Assembly (NCBI GenBank): GCA_023431205.1
Contig: JAEYXQ010000052.1
Location: forward strand, 1 to 45,082
DNA: 45,082 nucleotides
From: Pseudomonadota bacterium
GTDB taxonomy: Bacteria > Pseudomonadota > Alphaproteobacteria > Rhizobiales > Devosiaceae
Reading direction: 5' to 3'
Shown one piece after another: positions 31,505 to 39,497 of this stretch. The position numbers and the translations under genes were made by a program. Below the pieces are notes generated by a model, which was given only the letters and a program-made list of their open reading frames with translations, did no database searches and was not told where the DNA came from. Position 1 is the stretch's first letter. Every line of letters begins with the position of its first letter.

Positions 31505-31854
31505 CAACTGCGGCCCTGTTCCACGATTGGGCGGATTTCGACAGCGCCGTATTTCGAGCTGGGGCAGCGGTTCGCCCACTCGACCGCCTCCTCGATCGTC
31601 GGCACGTCGATAAAGAAATACCCGGCCAGTTGCTCGCGCGTGTCGGCATAGGGGCCATCGAGCACATCGGTCTTGCCGGCCCGGCTCCGCACCACGGTCC
31701 CTCCCTTGGCCGGCGCCAGCCGTTCGCCGCTCGAGAAGCCGTCGCCCGCCTTCTGCAGCGCCTGGTTGAAGGCGGCGTATTCCGCCCACAACTCTTGCTG
31801 CGGCGCCTTGGCCAGGGCCTCGTTGTCGTGGTGGATGATCATCATGTAGCGCAT
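31504..31854 (-). CDS. YCII-related (DGPF) protein, second in operon
   Basis: 116 residues from the ATG at 31854, which has GGGAGCGG upstream; the frame to 31902 lacks a binding site. YCII proteins are small ferredoxin-like dimers; DGPF members are found beside ECF42 sigma factors, function unknown. The N-terminus MRYMMIIHHDNEALAKAP and the motif D-G-P-Y-A-D-T-R-E-Q-L-A-G-Y-F are clear (DGPY in place of DGPF). It overlaps the sigma factor start by 1 nt and follows another YCII gene by about 95 bp. Confidence 0.92.
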   Translation of the reverse strand: MRYMMIIHHDNEALAKAPQQELWAEYAAFNQALQKAGDGFSSGERLAPAKGGTVVRSRAGKTDVLDGPYADTREQLAGYFFIDVPTIEEAVEWANRCPSSKYGAVEIRPIVEQGRS

Positions 31855-31948
31855 GTTTTCCGCTCCCGATTGGCTCGAAGCAGCATGCTTCGATACCACC
31901 ATGTCGCCGCTGCCCCGCCAGCTTCGACATTCGCGCTGTTGAATTTCC

Positions 31949-32305
31949 TCAGGGCTCGTATTGGGGATGGAAGGGCCGGATTTCCACGGGGCCCCAGGTC
32001 GCGGCCGGGCATTGCGCTGCCAGCTCGATGGCGTGGTCCATGTCCCGCGCCTCGATCATGAAGTAGCCCCCGAACTGTTCGCGGCTGTCGGCATAGGGCC
32101 CGTCCTCGACCTTGAGCTCCCCGTCATATTTGGTGATCGTCCGCGCAGCTGCCGTGGGCATCAGCGCCGCCGTGCCGACAAACGCGCCGGCCTTCTCCAG
32201 CGTCTGCTGGTAAGCCGCCATTTGCGCCATCGCCGCCGCCATCATCTCGGACGTCAGCTCCGCCCCGCCCTGCTCGTTGGCATAGAGCATCAGCATGTAC
32301 TTCAT
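31949..32305 (-). CDS. YCII-related (DGPF) protein, first in operon
   Basis: 118 residues. The N-terminus MKYMLMLYANEQGGAELTSE, the motif G-P-Y-A-D-S-R-E-Q-F-G-G-Y-F-M-I, and the end G-P-V-E-I-R-P-F are typical for the family. Its sequence differs clearly from the second YCII gene, so the pair is an old duplication or acquisition of two types. AAGGAGG in front of the ATG at 32305 is a perfect binding site. A TGTCGA-N17-CGAC element lies about 40-70 bp upstream. Confidence 0.93.
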   Translation of the reverse strand: MKYMLMLYANEQGGAELTSEMMAAAMAQMAAYQQTLEKAGAFVGTAALMPTAAARTITKYDGELKVEDGPYADSREQFGGYFMIEARDMDHAIELAAQCPAATWGPVEIRPFHPQYEP

Positions 32306-32346
32306 CGCTCGCCTCCTTCAGGCCCACCATAGCCCTTCAGGCCAAT

Positions 32347-32373
32347 GTCGCGCGAGCATCGACGATTTCGACA
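32347..32373 (-). promoter_or_regulatory. Candidate ECF42-dependent promoter
   Basis: On the minus strand, TGTCGA (32368-32373), 17 bp, then CGAC (32347-32350), 42 bp before the first YCII start. ECF42 sigma factors are reported to recognise TGTCGA-type -35 and CG(A/T)C-type -10 boxes; the exact spacing should be checked. It would make the operon self-activating. Confidence 0.5.
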
Positions 32374-32433
32374 CCCGTTGCTTTGGCCTGCCGAGACGAT
32401 AAGGTCTGCCGCGATTTTCTATCGGAGTCTTCC

Positions 32434-33801
32434 ATGTCCAACCCCCGGATCACCTTCATCGGCGCGGGCTCCACCGTATTCATGAAGAACATCGTCGGTG
32501 ACATTCTCCAGCGCCCTGCCCTCGCCGGCGCCGAGATCCGCCTCATGGACATCGATCCGGTGCGCCTCGAGGAGAGCGCCGCCATTGCCGGCAAGCTCAT
32601 CGCCACCCTCGGCGTGGCCGCCACCGTGAAGACCTATTCCGACCAGCGTCAGGCCCTCGACGGCACCCATTTCGTCGTCGTCTGCTTCCAGATCGGCGGC
32701 TACGAGCCCTCTACCGTCGTCGATTTCGAGGTCCCCAGGAAATACAACCTGCGTCACACCATCGCCGATACGCTCGGCGTCGGCGGCATCATGCGAGGCC
32801 TCCGTACCGTCCCGCATCTGTGGCGCATCTGCGAGGACATGCTCGCCGTCGCCCCCGACGCGATCATGCTCCAATACGTCAACCCGATGGCTATAAACAC
32901 CTGGGCCATCGCCGAGAAGTACCCCACTATCAGGCAGGTCGGCCTCTGCCACTCGGTGCAGGGCACCGCGCATGAGCTCGCCCACGACCTCGACATTCCC
33001 TACGAGGACATCCGCTACCGCTCCGCCGGCATCAACCACATGGCGTTCTTCCTCGAGTTCGAGCACCGCCAGCCGGACGGCTCCTACCGCAACCTCTACC
33101 CCGACCTGCACCGCGCCTATCGCGAAGGCCGCGCTCCCAAGCCGGGCTGGAACCCGCGCTGCCCCAACAAGGTGCGCTACGAGATGATGACCCGGCTCGG
33201 CTACTTCGTCACCGAAAGCTCCGAGCATTTCGCCGAATACACGCCCTATTTCATCAAGGACGGCCGCCCTGACCTGATCGAGAAGTTCGGCATTCCGCTC
33301 GATGAATATCCCAAGCGCTGCGTCGAGCAGATTGCCGGCTGGAAACGGACTTCCGAGGACTACCGCAAGGCCGACCGGATCGAGGTGAAGCCCTCCAGGG
33401 AGTACGCCTCCTCGATCGTCAACTCGGTCTGGACCGGTGAGCCTTCAGTTATTTACGGGAACGTGCGCAACAACGGCGCCATCACCAGCCTGCCGGACAA
33501 TGCCGCCGTGGAAGTGCCTTGCCTGGTCGATCGCAGCGGCATTCAGCCGACCCATATCGGCGATCTGCCGCCGCAACTCACCGCGCTGATCCGCACCAAC
33601 ATCAATGTCCAGGAACTGACCGTGCGTGCCCTGGTCGACGAGAACCGCGACCACATCTACCACGCCGCCATGATGGACCCGCACACCGCCGCCGAACTGG
33701 ACCTCGACCAGATCTGGAACCTTGTCGACGATCTCATCGAAGCCCACGGCACCTGGTTACCCGAATGGGCCCGAGGCTCGCGCCAGCAGCAGGTGGCCTG
33801 A
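32434..33801 (+). CDS. Alpha-galactosidase, glycoside hydrolase family 4 (MelA-like)
   Basis: 455 residues from the ATG at 32434 (CGGAG upstream; the longer frame is unlikely). GH4 enzymes hydrolyse alpha-galactosides with NAD+ and a divalent metal such as Mn2+. The NAD-binding start is FIGAGST (8-14). Metal-binding Cys 172 in L-C-H-S-V-Q-G and His 202 in G-I-N-H-M-A-F are in the expected places. Alpha-glucosidase/galacturonidase activity in the same family is possible. There is no sugar ABC transporter nearby, so it looks like a lone gene. It is divergent from the YCII operon across a shared 128-bp region. Confidence 0.92.
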   Translation: MSNPRITFIGAGSTVFMKNIVGDILQRPALAGAEIRLMDIDPVRLEESAAIAGKLIATLGVAATVKTYSDQRQALDGTHFVVVCFQIGGYEPSTVVDFEVPRKYNLRHTIADTLGVGGIMRGLRTVPHLWRICEDMLAVAPDAIMLQYVNPMAINTWAIAEKYPTIRQVGLCHSVQGTAHELAHDLDIPYEDIRYRSAGINHMAFFLEFEHRQPDGSYRNLYPDLHRAYREGRAPKPGWNPRCPNKVRYEMMTRLGYFVTESSEHFAEYTPYFIKDGRPDLIEKFGIPLDEYPKRCVEQIAGWKRTSEDYRKADRIEVKPSREYASSIVNSVWTGEPSVIYGNVRNNGAITSLPDNAAVEVPCLVDRSGIQPTHIGDLPPQLTALIRTNINVQELTVRALVDENRDHIYHAAMMDPHTAAELDLDQIWNLVDDLIEAHGTWLPEWARGSRQQQVA

Positions 33802-33814
33802 GCGCGATCGCGTC

Positions 33815-34222
33815 TCACCTGTCCGGCCCGATCAACTCCAGCAATGGGAAATATTCACGATAGCGCCGCCTGTCGCGCGTAAGCAGCGGCAGTCCTAGCA
33901 CCTGAGCGTGAGCACCGATGAAAAAGTCGGGCAGCACGCCGGTCCGTACGCCGCCACGTTGCCGGTACTGCCGGAATGCCTTGGCAGCCAGAAACAGTGC
34001 CTGGCGCGGAGCTTGCGCCACCACCAGACCCATGCCGGTGACCAGTTCATCGAGTTGCTCGATCTTCCGGTACTGAACACCCAGTTCAGCATATACCACC
34101 GCGTCGATCAGCACCGGGCCGTCGATAGCGGCGATCTCGATTTGTCGTGCCGACCACTCCCGCCAATGCGGATCGTTGGTGACGACGTCGAGAATGACGT
34201 TCGTGTCCGCAAAGATCATCAA
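33815..34222 (-). CDS. VapC-like PIN-domain toxin (ribonuclease)
   Basis: 135 residues (or 134 from the next ATG). The PIN domain has acidic residues in order: D-T-N (6-8), A-E-L near 46, D-F-F-I-G-A-H near 99 and T-R-D-R-R-R-Y near 115. It is expected to cut RNA, commonly tRNA, using Mg2+ or Mn2+. It starts inside the stop of the AbrB-type antitoxin gene (ATGA overlap), which is the normal order for such pairs. Confidence 0.9.
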   Translation of the reverse strand: MMIFADTNVILDVVTNDPHWREWSARQIEIAAIDGPVLIDAVVYAELGVQYRKIEQLDELVTGMGLVVAQAPRQALFLAAKAFRQYRQRGGVRTGVLPDFFIGAHAQVLGLPLLTRDRRRYREYFPLLELIGPDR

Positions 34223-34449
34223 TCGTCGCCGCGGAGGAACGCCATGATCTCATCCGTGGTCATGTCGGTCTTCAGATGCCCGACGAAAGACCGGATGTTG
34301 CTGGCCGGAACGTTCGCGACGGGCGATATGACCACGTCGCCGTTCTCGCTTTGCCTGAACTCCACCTTGCTGCCAGGGCGGAGGCCGAGCCGCTCCCGCA
34401 CCGCCTTCGGGATCGTCACCTGTCCCTTGCTGGTCATCGTCGTTGCCAT
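34219..34449 (-). CDS. AbrB/MazE-type antitoxin (VapB-like)
   Basis: 76 residues from the ATG at 34449; a second ATG four codons on at 34437 is also possible. The swapped-hairpin AbrB DNA-binding domain is MTSKGQVTIPKAVRERLGL (about 5-23), followed by P-G-S-K-V-E-F-R. The last third (SNIRSFVGHLKTDMTTDEIM) is the part that would wrap the PIN toxin. AbrB-type antitoxins usually repress their own operon with the toxin. The VapC gene overlaps by 4 nt. Confidence 0.9.
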   Translation of the reverse strand: MATTMTSKGQVTIPKAVRERLGLRPGSKVEFRQSENGDVVISPVANVPASNIRSFVGHLKTDMTTDEIMAFLRGDD

Positions 34450-34569
34450 GCCACCACCGCGGTAATACTCTCTACGCGCAAGGTAATACCTGGACGTCCC
34501 CTCCGCAATCCCTTGCCCCTGCTCCCCACCCATGTCAAAACCTCTGCCGTTGACGTATAGGGCAATCAC

Positions 34570-35046
34570 ATGACCAATCCTGTCACGGCCAACCGCCGCC
34601 ATTTCGAGGACCTGGCCGTCGGCGAGGTGATCGACCTCGGCCATACCACCGTCAGCCGCGAGATGATCATCGGGTTCGCTCAGGAATTCGACCCCTTCGC
34701 CTTTCACCTCGACGAAGCGGCCGCCAAGGCGAGCCTGCTCGGCGGCCTCGCCTCGAGCGGCTGGCAGACGGGTGGGCTGAGCCTCAGGATGCTGGTCGAC
34801 AGCTTCCTGTCCAGGGTGGCCTCCGCCGGGGGGCTCGGCTTCACCGACCTCAAATGGAAGAACCCGGTGATGGTCGGCGACACCATTGGCGGCACGGCAA
34901 CCATCGCTGGGCTCCGCCGCTCCGCCTCGCACCCCCAATGGGGCATCGTCACCCTCGATTTCGACGTCCGCAACCAGCAGGGCAAGGCGGTGCTGACCAT
35001 GCGCCTCGCCAATCTCGTCGAGTGCCGCGAAGGAGCCGCCGCATGA
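34570..35046 (+). CDS. MaoC-family dehydratase (first of pair)
   Basis: 158 residues with a hot-dog fold. The conserved signature is F-D-P-F-A-F-H-L-D-E-A-A-A (about 38-50), with the catalytic Asp and His, followed by G-G-L-A-S-S-G-W-Q-T-G. MaoC proteins hydrate enoyl-CoA or related substrates, but many in this group are of unknown role. The gene overlaps the next by 4 nt (ATGA), and the pair is likely a heterodimer or paired enzyme. Confidence 0.9.
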   Translation: MTNPVTANRRHFEDLAVGEVIDLGHTTVSREMIIGFAQEFDPFAFHLDEAAAKASLLGGLASSGWQTGGLSLRMLVDSFLSRVASAGGLGFTDLKWKNPVMVGDTIGGTATIAGLRRSASHPQWGIVTLDFDVRNQQGKAVLTMRLANLVECREGAAA

Positions 35047-35600
35047 CCCGCTGGTTCGAGGACATCGTCATCGATGAGGTGTTCGACCTTGGCGAGCACA
35101 CCTTCACCGAAGCCGAGATCATCCGTTTCGCCACGCTCTACGATCCCCAGTATTTCCACATCGACCCCGAGCTCGCGCCGCATAGCCATTTCGGCGGCAT
35201 CATCGCCTCGGGTTGGCACACGGTCAGCGTCGGCCACCGCAAGATGGTGGATGCCCTCTCTGCCGAAGAAGAGCGCCTGCGCGCCCTCGGCCAGGAGCCG
35301 GGCGTGTCCGGCCCCTCCCCCGGTGTCAACTCCATGGAATTCAAGGTGCCCGTCCGCCCCGGCGACTCTGTGCGCTACCAGTTGGTCGTCACCGGTAAGC
35401 GACCGTCGAACTCCATCCCCGGCTGGGGCCTGCTGTTCAACCGCATCACCGCCGTCAACCAGCACGGCGAGTTGGTCTATCGCGCCGATCTCGTCGGGTT
35501 CAGCAAGCTGCGCGACTACCGCATGCCGCTCAAGCTGCGCGTGTTGCAGGCGCTCACCAAGGTCCCGGGTATCGGTTCACGTCTCCGACGTTCTACTTGA
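35043..35600 (+). CDS. MaoC-family dehydratase (second of pair)
   Basis: 185 residues with the same fold: Y-D-P-Q-Y-F-H-I-D-P-E-L-A (about 31-43) and F-G-G-I-I-A-S-G-W-H-T-V. It is longer than its partner, with an extra loop (A-E-E-E-R-L-R-A-L-G-Q-E-P-G) near 75-90. The start ATG at 35043 lies in the stop of the first gene. The frame extends to 34854, but that part is antisense to nothing conserved and overlaps its neighbour, so the ATG at 35043 is preferred. Confidence 0.9.
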   Translation: MTRWFEDIVIDEVFDLGEHTFTEAEIIRFATLYDPQYFHIDPELAPHSHFGGIIASGWHTVSVGHRKMVDALSAEEERLRALGQEPGVSGPSPGVNSMEFKVPVRPGDSVRYQLVVTGKRPSNSIPGWGLLFNRITAVNQHGELVYRADLVGFSKLRDYRMPLKLRVLQALTKVPGIGSRLRRST

Positions 35601-35632
35601 AAGCTGTCGGGGCGCTCGTCACTCTCTCCCAC

Positions 35633-35977
35633 ATGCGCCGAATCGCCCTCACTCTCGCCCTTCTTGCCGCCTCCGCTCTGCCGGCTGCCGCCCAGGCCTA
35701 TTCCGGCAACTGGGCCTGCCGAGATGCCACCACCAATCGCGTCGGCATCCTCACCATCTATGGCCAGGTTTACGGCTGGGCCTCGCGCACCGCGGGTGAC
35801 CCCGCCTCCGGCACCGGCGCGATCACGCCCTACCAGGACGGCGTCGGCTTCAACGACGGCAATCTGCGCACCGCCAGCAGCATCACCGCCGGCCGCATGA
35901 TCCCCGATCCGACATACGGCAGCGCCTTGCAGCTCGAAACCGCCGAAGCCATCGTCATGATGTGCACCCCGCGCTGA
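35633..35977 (+). CDS. Small secreted hypothetical protein (114 aa)
   Basis: 114 residues from the ATG at 35633. Residues 1-22 are a signal peptide ending A-A-A-Q-A. The mature part begins Y-S-G-N-W-A-C-R-D and ends M-M-C-T-P-R; a Cys at each end may form a disulfide. I do not recognise the fold or function. The ATG is 32 nt after the stop of the MaoC gene, so it may share its transcript. There is no clear ribosome binding site. Confidence 0.65.
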   Translation: MRRIALTLALLAASALPAAAQAYSGNWACRDATTNRVGILTIYGQVYGWASRTAGDPASGTGAITPYQDGVGFNDGNLRTASSITAGRMIPDPTYGSALQLETAEAIVMMCTPR

Positions 35978-36021
35978 GCCCAAACCGAGCGACCATCACC
36001 CTCGACCATCCGCTCCTTCGT

Positions 36022-36056
36022 CCCCTCGCCCTCCGGGGGAGGGCGAGGGTGAGGGG
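36022..36056. repeat. GC-rich palindromic intergenic repeat, copy 6
   Basis: Hairpin with CCTCGCCCTCC facing GGAGGGCGAGG and a flanking GTGAGGGG, between the convergent secreted protein and hemF genes. It may double as a terminator for both. Confidence 0.6.
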
Positions 36057-36085
36057 CGCTTACACAGCCTGGGCCGGCCGAGACC

Positions 36086-36958
36086 CTAGGGCCACCGCAC
36101 TTCAGGCGGCATCGACGACAGGATGGAGTTGACGTTCCCGCCCGTCTTCAGGCCGAAGGTGGTCCCGCGGTCATAGAGCAGGTTGAACTCCACATACCGG
36201 CCGCGACGCACCAGTTGCTCGTGCCGCTCCGCCTCGGTCCACGCGGTCTCGAAGTTCCGTCGCACCAGCTCTGGGTAGACCGCAAGGAACGCCTCGCCAA
36301 CGGCCTGGGTGAAGGCGAAGTCCGCGTCCCAGTCGCCGGAGTTGAAGTGGTCGTAGAAGATGCCGCCAATGCCGCGCATCTCGTTCCGATGTGGCAGGAA
36401 GAAGTACTCGTCGCACCACTGCTTGAACCGCTCGTAGTCGACGCCCGGCCGTCCCTCGCAGGCCGCGCGCATGGCCGCATGGAAATCCACGCTGTCGCGA
36501 TCTTCCTGCGTCCGCCGCCGGTCCAGCACCGGCGTCAGGTCCGCCCCGCCGCCGAACCACAGATCGCCGGTGACGATCATGCGGGTGTTCATGTGCACCG
36601 CCGGTACGTGCGGGTTCCATGGATGGACGATCAGCGAGATGCCCGAACTCCAGAACTGTGCCCCGGCCTCCGTGCCCTTCATCTGGCGGGCGAAGTCCTC
36701 GCTGAACTCGCCATGCACCGTCGAGATGTGGACGCCCGCCTTCTCGAACACCCGCCCATGCAGCATCCCCATTTCGCCGCCGCCGCCGGCGGCACGGTCC
36801 CATGGAGTGATCTCGAAGCGACCTGGCGCGCGATTGGCGTGCGGCCCGTTCACCGTGTCCTCGATGTCATGGAAGGCGGCCACGATCCGGTCGCGCAGGG
36901 TGCGGAACCAGGCCTGGGCCTTGGCTTGCTTCTGTTCGATGTCAGCTGGAAGTGTCAT
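36086..36958 (-). CDS. hemF: Oxygen-dependent coproporphyrinogen III oxidase
   Basis: 290 residues of the HemF family, which converts coproporphyrinogen III to protoporphyrinogen IX with O2. Conserved segments are the A-W-F-R-T-L-R-D-R-I start, WSSGISLIVHPWNPHVPAVH, R-M-I-V-T-G-D-L-W-F-G-G-G-A-D-L-T-P, HFNSGDWDADFAFTQAVGEA and the C-terminal DRGTTFGLKTGGNVNSILSS. This indicates an aerobic heme route. It is 18 bp downstream of trmL on the same strand. Confidence 0.97.
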   Translation of the reverse strand: MTLPADIEQKQAKAQAWFRTLRDRIVAAFHDIEDTVNGPHANRAPGRFEITPWDRAAGGGGEMGMLHGRVFEKAGVHISTVHGEFSEDFARQMKGTEAGAQFWSSGISLIVHPWNPHVPAVHMNTRMIVTGDLWFGGGADLTPVLDRRRTQEDRDSVDFHAAMRAACEGRPGVDYERFKQWCDEYFFLPHRNEMRGIGGIFYDHFNSGDWDADFAFTQAVGEAFLAVYPELVRRNFETAWTEAERHEQLVRRGRYVEFNLLYDRGTTFGLKTGGNVNSILSSMPPEVRWP

Positions 36959-36976
36959 GCCGGCTCCAATGATCCT

Positions 36977-37447
36977 TCAGGCGAGGCCTGTAAACCCGTC
37001 CACTTGCCGCATCGCCTCGCCCATCACCATCGCCGCGGATATGGCGACGTTGATCGAGCGCATCCCGGGACGCATCGGAATGCGCAGCCTCAGGTCGGCA
37101 GTTTCCGCCACCGCCTCGGGCACGCCGGCGCTCTCCCGGCCGACCATCACCACGTCCCCGGTGCGAAACTCGGCCTCATAAGCCGATGCGCTTGCCCTGG
37201 TCGTCAACAGCACCAGCCGCCGCCCCGCCTCCGCGCGCCAGCGCTCGAACTGCTCGAAACTGGCATGCTCGCGAATGGCGGCATGATCCACATAGTCGAG
37301 CCCCGCGCGCGCCAAGGTCTTGGGGCTGATCGGAAACCCCGCCGGGTGGATGACGTGCACCGTGAAGCCGAGGCAAGCCCCGAGCCGGATCAGCGTGCCG
37401 GCATTGTTGGCGATGTCCGGCTGGTACAGCGCGAGATCGATGGTCAT
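36977..37447 (-). CDS. trmL: tRNA (cytidine(34)-2'-O)-methyltransferase
   Basis: 156 residues from the ATG at 37447; the longer frame to 37558 adds a Pro/His-rich leader. TrmL is a SPOUT methyltransferase that methylates the wobble base of tRNA-Leu. The knot motifs are YQPDIANNAGTLIRLGACLG (8-27), V-V-M-V-G-R-E-S-A-G-V-P near 98-110, and L-R-I-P-M-R-P-G-M-R-S-I-N-V-A-I-S-A-A near 122-140. It is divergent from petA and ahead of hemF. Confidence 0.94.
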   Translation of the reverse strand: MTIDLALYQPDIANNAGTLIRLGACLGFTVHVIHPAGFPISPKTLARAGLDYVDHAAIREHASFEQFERWRAEAGRRLVLLTTRASASAYEAEFRTGDVVMVGRESAGVPEAVAETADLRLRIPMRPGMRSINVAISAAMVMGEAMRQVDGFTGLA

Positions 37448-37506
37448 GGCAGGCTCATGTGCATGTCGTCGGCCGCTCCTGCGGGGCCCGCCGGGTATAG
37501 TGTCGC

Positions 37507-37551
37507 ACTTGATCCAAGTCACTTGCGGCGCACTGGACAAGTGCAAGTGAC
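37507..37551. promoter_or_regulatory. Cluster of ACTTG/CAAGT elements between trmL and petA
   Basis: Five copies of ACTTG or its complement CAAGT fall at 37507-37511, 37515-37519, 37521-37525, 37538-37542 and 37544-37548. They include a perfect 9-bp inverted repeat, GTCACTTGC (37518-37526) and GCAAGTGAC (37543-37551). The only FNR-like part is a half-site TTGAT at 37509. A regulator of the bc1 operon could bind here. Confidence 0.4.
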
Positions 37552-37671
37552 AGTGCAAAAAGAGCCACGACTGACGGGCCGCTTGAGGGCGGACGGCCGC
37601 CGATTCCGTTTATGCCGGAGTGGCGGCGCTGCCGGCCCCGGTCTGGTATCGATCGTACGGGGAACGGGACC

Positions 37672-38196
37672 TTGGCCACGCAAGCAGAAAATCCAACAAA
37701 CAGGCGGGACTTCCTCTACGTCGCCACGGGCGCCGTAGCGGGTGTCGGGGCTGCCGCAGTCGCGTGGCCGCTGATCAATCAGCTCAATCCCGACGCCTCG
37801 ACCCTGGCCCTGGCCACCATCGAATTCGACGTCGGCTCTATTCCTGAAGGCCAGTCGGTGACCATCACCTGGCGCGGCCTGCCGGTGTTCGTGCGTCACC
37901 GCACCGCCGCTGAGATCGAGGAAGCCAGGGCTGTCCCGCTGTCCGACCTCAAGGATCCCGAGACCGACGAGCAGCGCACCAAGCCCGACCACGAACAGTG
38001 GCTGGTGATGATCGCCAACTGCACTCACCTCGGCTGCGTGCCGGTCGGTCAGTCCGGCGATTTCGACGGCTGGTTCTGCCCCTGCCACGGCTCGCACTAC
38101 GACACTGCCGGCCGCATCCGTCGGGGCCCTGCCCCGACAAACCTCGTGGTTCCGCCCTACGAGTTCATCAGCGATACCCTGATTCAGATCGGCTAG
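37672..38196 (+). CDS. petA: Ubiquinol-cytochrome c reductase, Rieske iron-sulfur subunit
   Basis: 174 residues from a TTG at 37672, preceded by GGGGA; an ATG at 37612 would add 20 residues with no resemblance to known Rieske proteins. The N-terminus T-N-R-R-D-F-L is a Tat-type twin-arginine signal-anchor. The 2Fe-2S ligands are in C-T-H-L-G-C (117-122) and C-P-C-H-G-S (136-141). It passes electrons from ubiquinol to cytochrome c1 in the bc1 complex. It is the first gene of petABC and 15 bp before petB. Confidence 0.95.
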   Translation: MATQAENPTNRRDFLYVATGAVAGVGAAAVAWPLINQLNPDASTLALATIEFDVGSIPEGQSVTITWRGLPVFVRHRTAAEIEEARAVPLSDLKDPETDEQRTKPDHEQWLVMIANCTHLGCVPVGQSGDFDGWFCPCHGSHYDTAGRIRRGPAPTNLVVPPYEFISDTLIQIG

Positions 38197-38211
38197 TGGG
38201 GGCTTGACCGA

Positions 38212-39477
38212 ATGACCGAACACTACACGCCCGAGCACGCAGTCTATCAGCCCCAGAGCGGGGTCGAGAAATGGCTCGATGAGCGCCTGCCCATCATCCG
38301 GTTCTCCAAAGAGCACCTGATGGACTTCCCGACGCCGAAGAACCTCAACTACTGGTGGACCTTCGGCGCCATCCTGGTGATGTGCCTGGGCATCCAGATT
38401 GTCACCGGCATCATCCTGGCGATGCACTACACGCCCAACGTGGCGATGGCATTCGACTCGGTCGAGCACATCCGCCGCAACGTCAACGGCGGCCGCATCA
38501 TCCAGGCCGTACACGCCGTGGGTGCCTCGGCCTTCTTCGCCGCCCTCTACATCCACATCTTCCGCGGCCTGTTCTATGGCTCCTACAAGGCGCCCCGCGA
38601 GATCCTGTGGATCCTGGGCGTGATCATCTTCATCCTCGTGATGGCCACCGCCTTCATGGGTTACGTGCTGCCGTGGGGCCAGATGAGCTTCTGGGGCGCC
38701 ACCGTGATCACCAACATCTTCTCGGCGATCCCGGTCGTCGGCGAGAGCCTGCTGCAGCTGCTGCGCGGTGGCTTCGCTGTCGGCAACCCCACCCTCAACC
38801 GCTTCTTCTCGCTGCACTACCTGCTGCCCTTCGTGATCGCCGCCGTCGTGGCGCTGCACATCTGGGCCCTGCACGTGCCGGGCAACAACAACCCGACCGG
38901 CGTGGAAGTGAAGTCGAGCCGCGATACGCTGCCCTTCCATCCGTACTACACGATGAAGGATGCCTTCGCGATGGTGGTGTTCCTCATCCCCTTCGCCTGG
39001 TTCGTGTTCTTCGCGCCGGACATCCTCGGCCACCCCGACAACTACATCATGGCGAACTCGCAGGTGACCCCGTCGCACATCGTGCCGGAATGGTACCTGC
39101 TGCCGTTCTACACCATCCTGCGCGCCATCGACTTCAACGTGCTGTTCATCAACTCCCAGCTCGGCGGCGTCATCGCCATGGGCCTCAGCATGCTGGCCCT
39201 GCTGGTGGTGCCGTGGCTCGACACAGCCAAGGTGCGCTCTGGCGTGTTCCGGCCCATGTTCAAGTGGTTCTATGCCCTGTTCGTGCTGAACTTCATCGGC
39301 CTCGCCTATCTCGGCGCCCAGCCGGCCGAGGGCATCTACGTCACCCTCGCTAAGGTCTGCACCGCCTATTACTTCATCTACTTCTTCATCATCCTGCCGG
39401 TGCTGTCGCGGATCGAAGTCGCCAAGCCGCTGCCGACCAGCATCTCCGAGAGCGTTCTCGGCCAGGCCAACGGCTGA
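38212..39477 (+). CDS. petB: Cytochrome b subunit of the bc1 complex
   Basis: 421 residues with eight membrane helices, separate from cytochrome c1 (in some Rhizobia they are fused). Heme-binding histidines lie in QAVHAVGASAFFAALYIHIF and HYLLPFVIAAVVALHIWALH, and the quinol-site motif P-E-W-Y is in VPEWYLLPFYTILR. It carries electrons across the inner membrane between the Qo and Qi sites. A GTG or ATG start issue is absent; the ATG at 38212 begins MTEHYTPEHAVYQPQSG. Confidence 0.97.
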   Translation: MTEHYTPEHAVYQPQSGVEKWLDERLPIIRFSKEHLMDFPTPKNLNYWWTFGAILVMCLGIQIVTGIILAMHYTPNVAMAFDSVEHIRRNVNGGRIIQAVHAVGASAFFAALYIHIFRGLFYGSYKAPREILWILGVIIFILVMATAFMGYVLPWGQMSFWGATVITNIFSAIPVVGESLLQLLRGGFAVGNPTLNRFFSLHYLLPFVIAAVVALHIWALHVPGNNNPTGVEVKSSRDTLPFHPYYTMKDAFAMVVFLIPFAWFVFFAPDILGHPDNYIMANSQVTPSHIVPEWYLLPFYTILRAIDFNVLFINSQLGGVIAMGLSMLALLVVPWLDTAKVRSGVFRPMFKWFYALFVLNFIGLAYLGAQPAEGIYVTLAKVCTAYYFIYFFIILPVLSRIEVAKPLPTSISESVLGQANG

Positions 39478-39497
39478 TGAGGAACAGGACCGGTATC

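Noticed and set aside
37509..37521. FNR/FixK box before petA
   Set aside because: Only one half (TTGAT) fits; the other half does not match ATCAA.
36215..37738. Open frame of 507 codons across hemF and trmL
   Set aside because: Antisense to two clear genes, with His/Arg/Pro-rich shadow composition.
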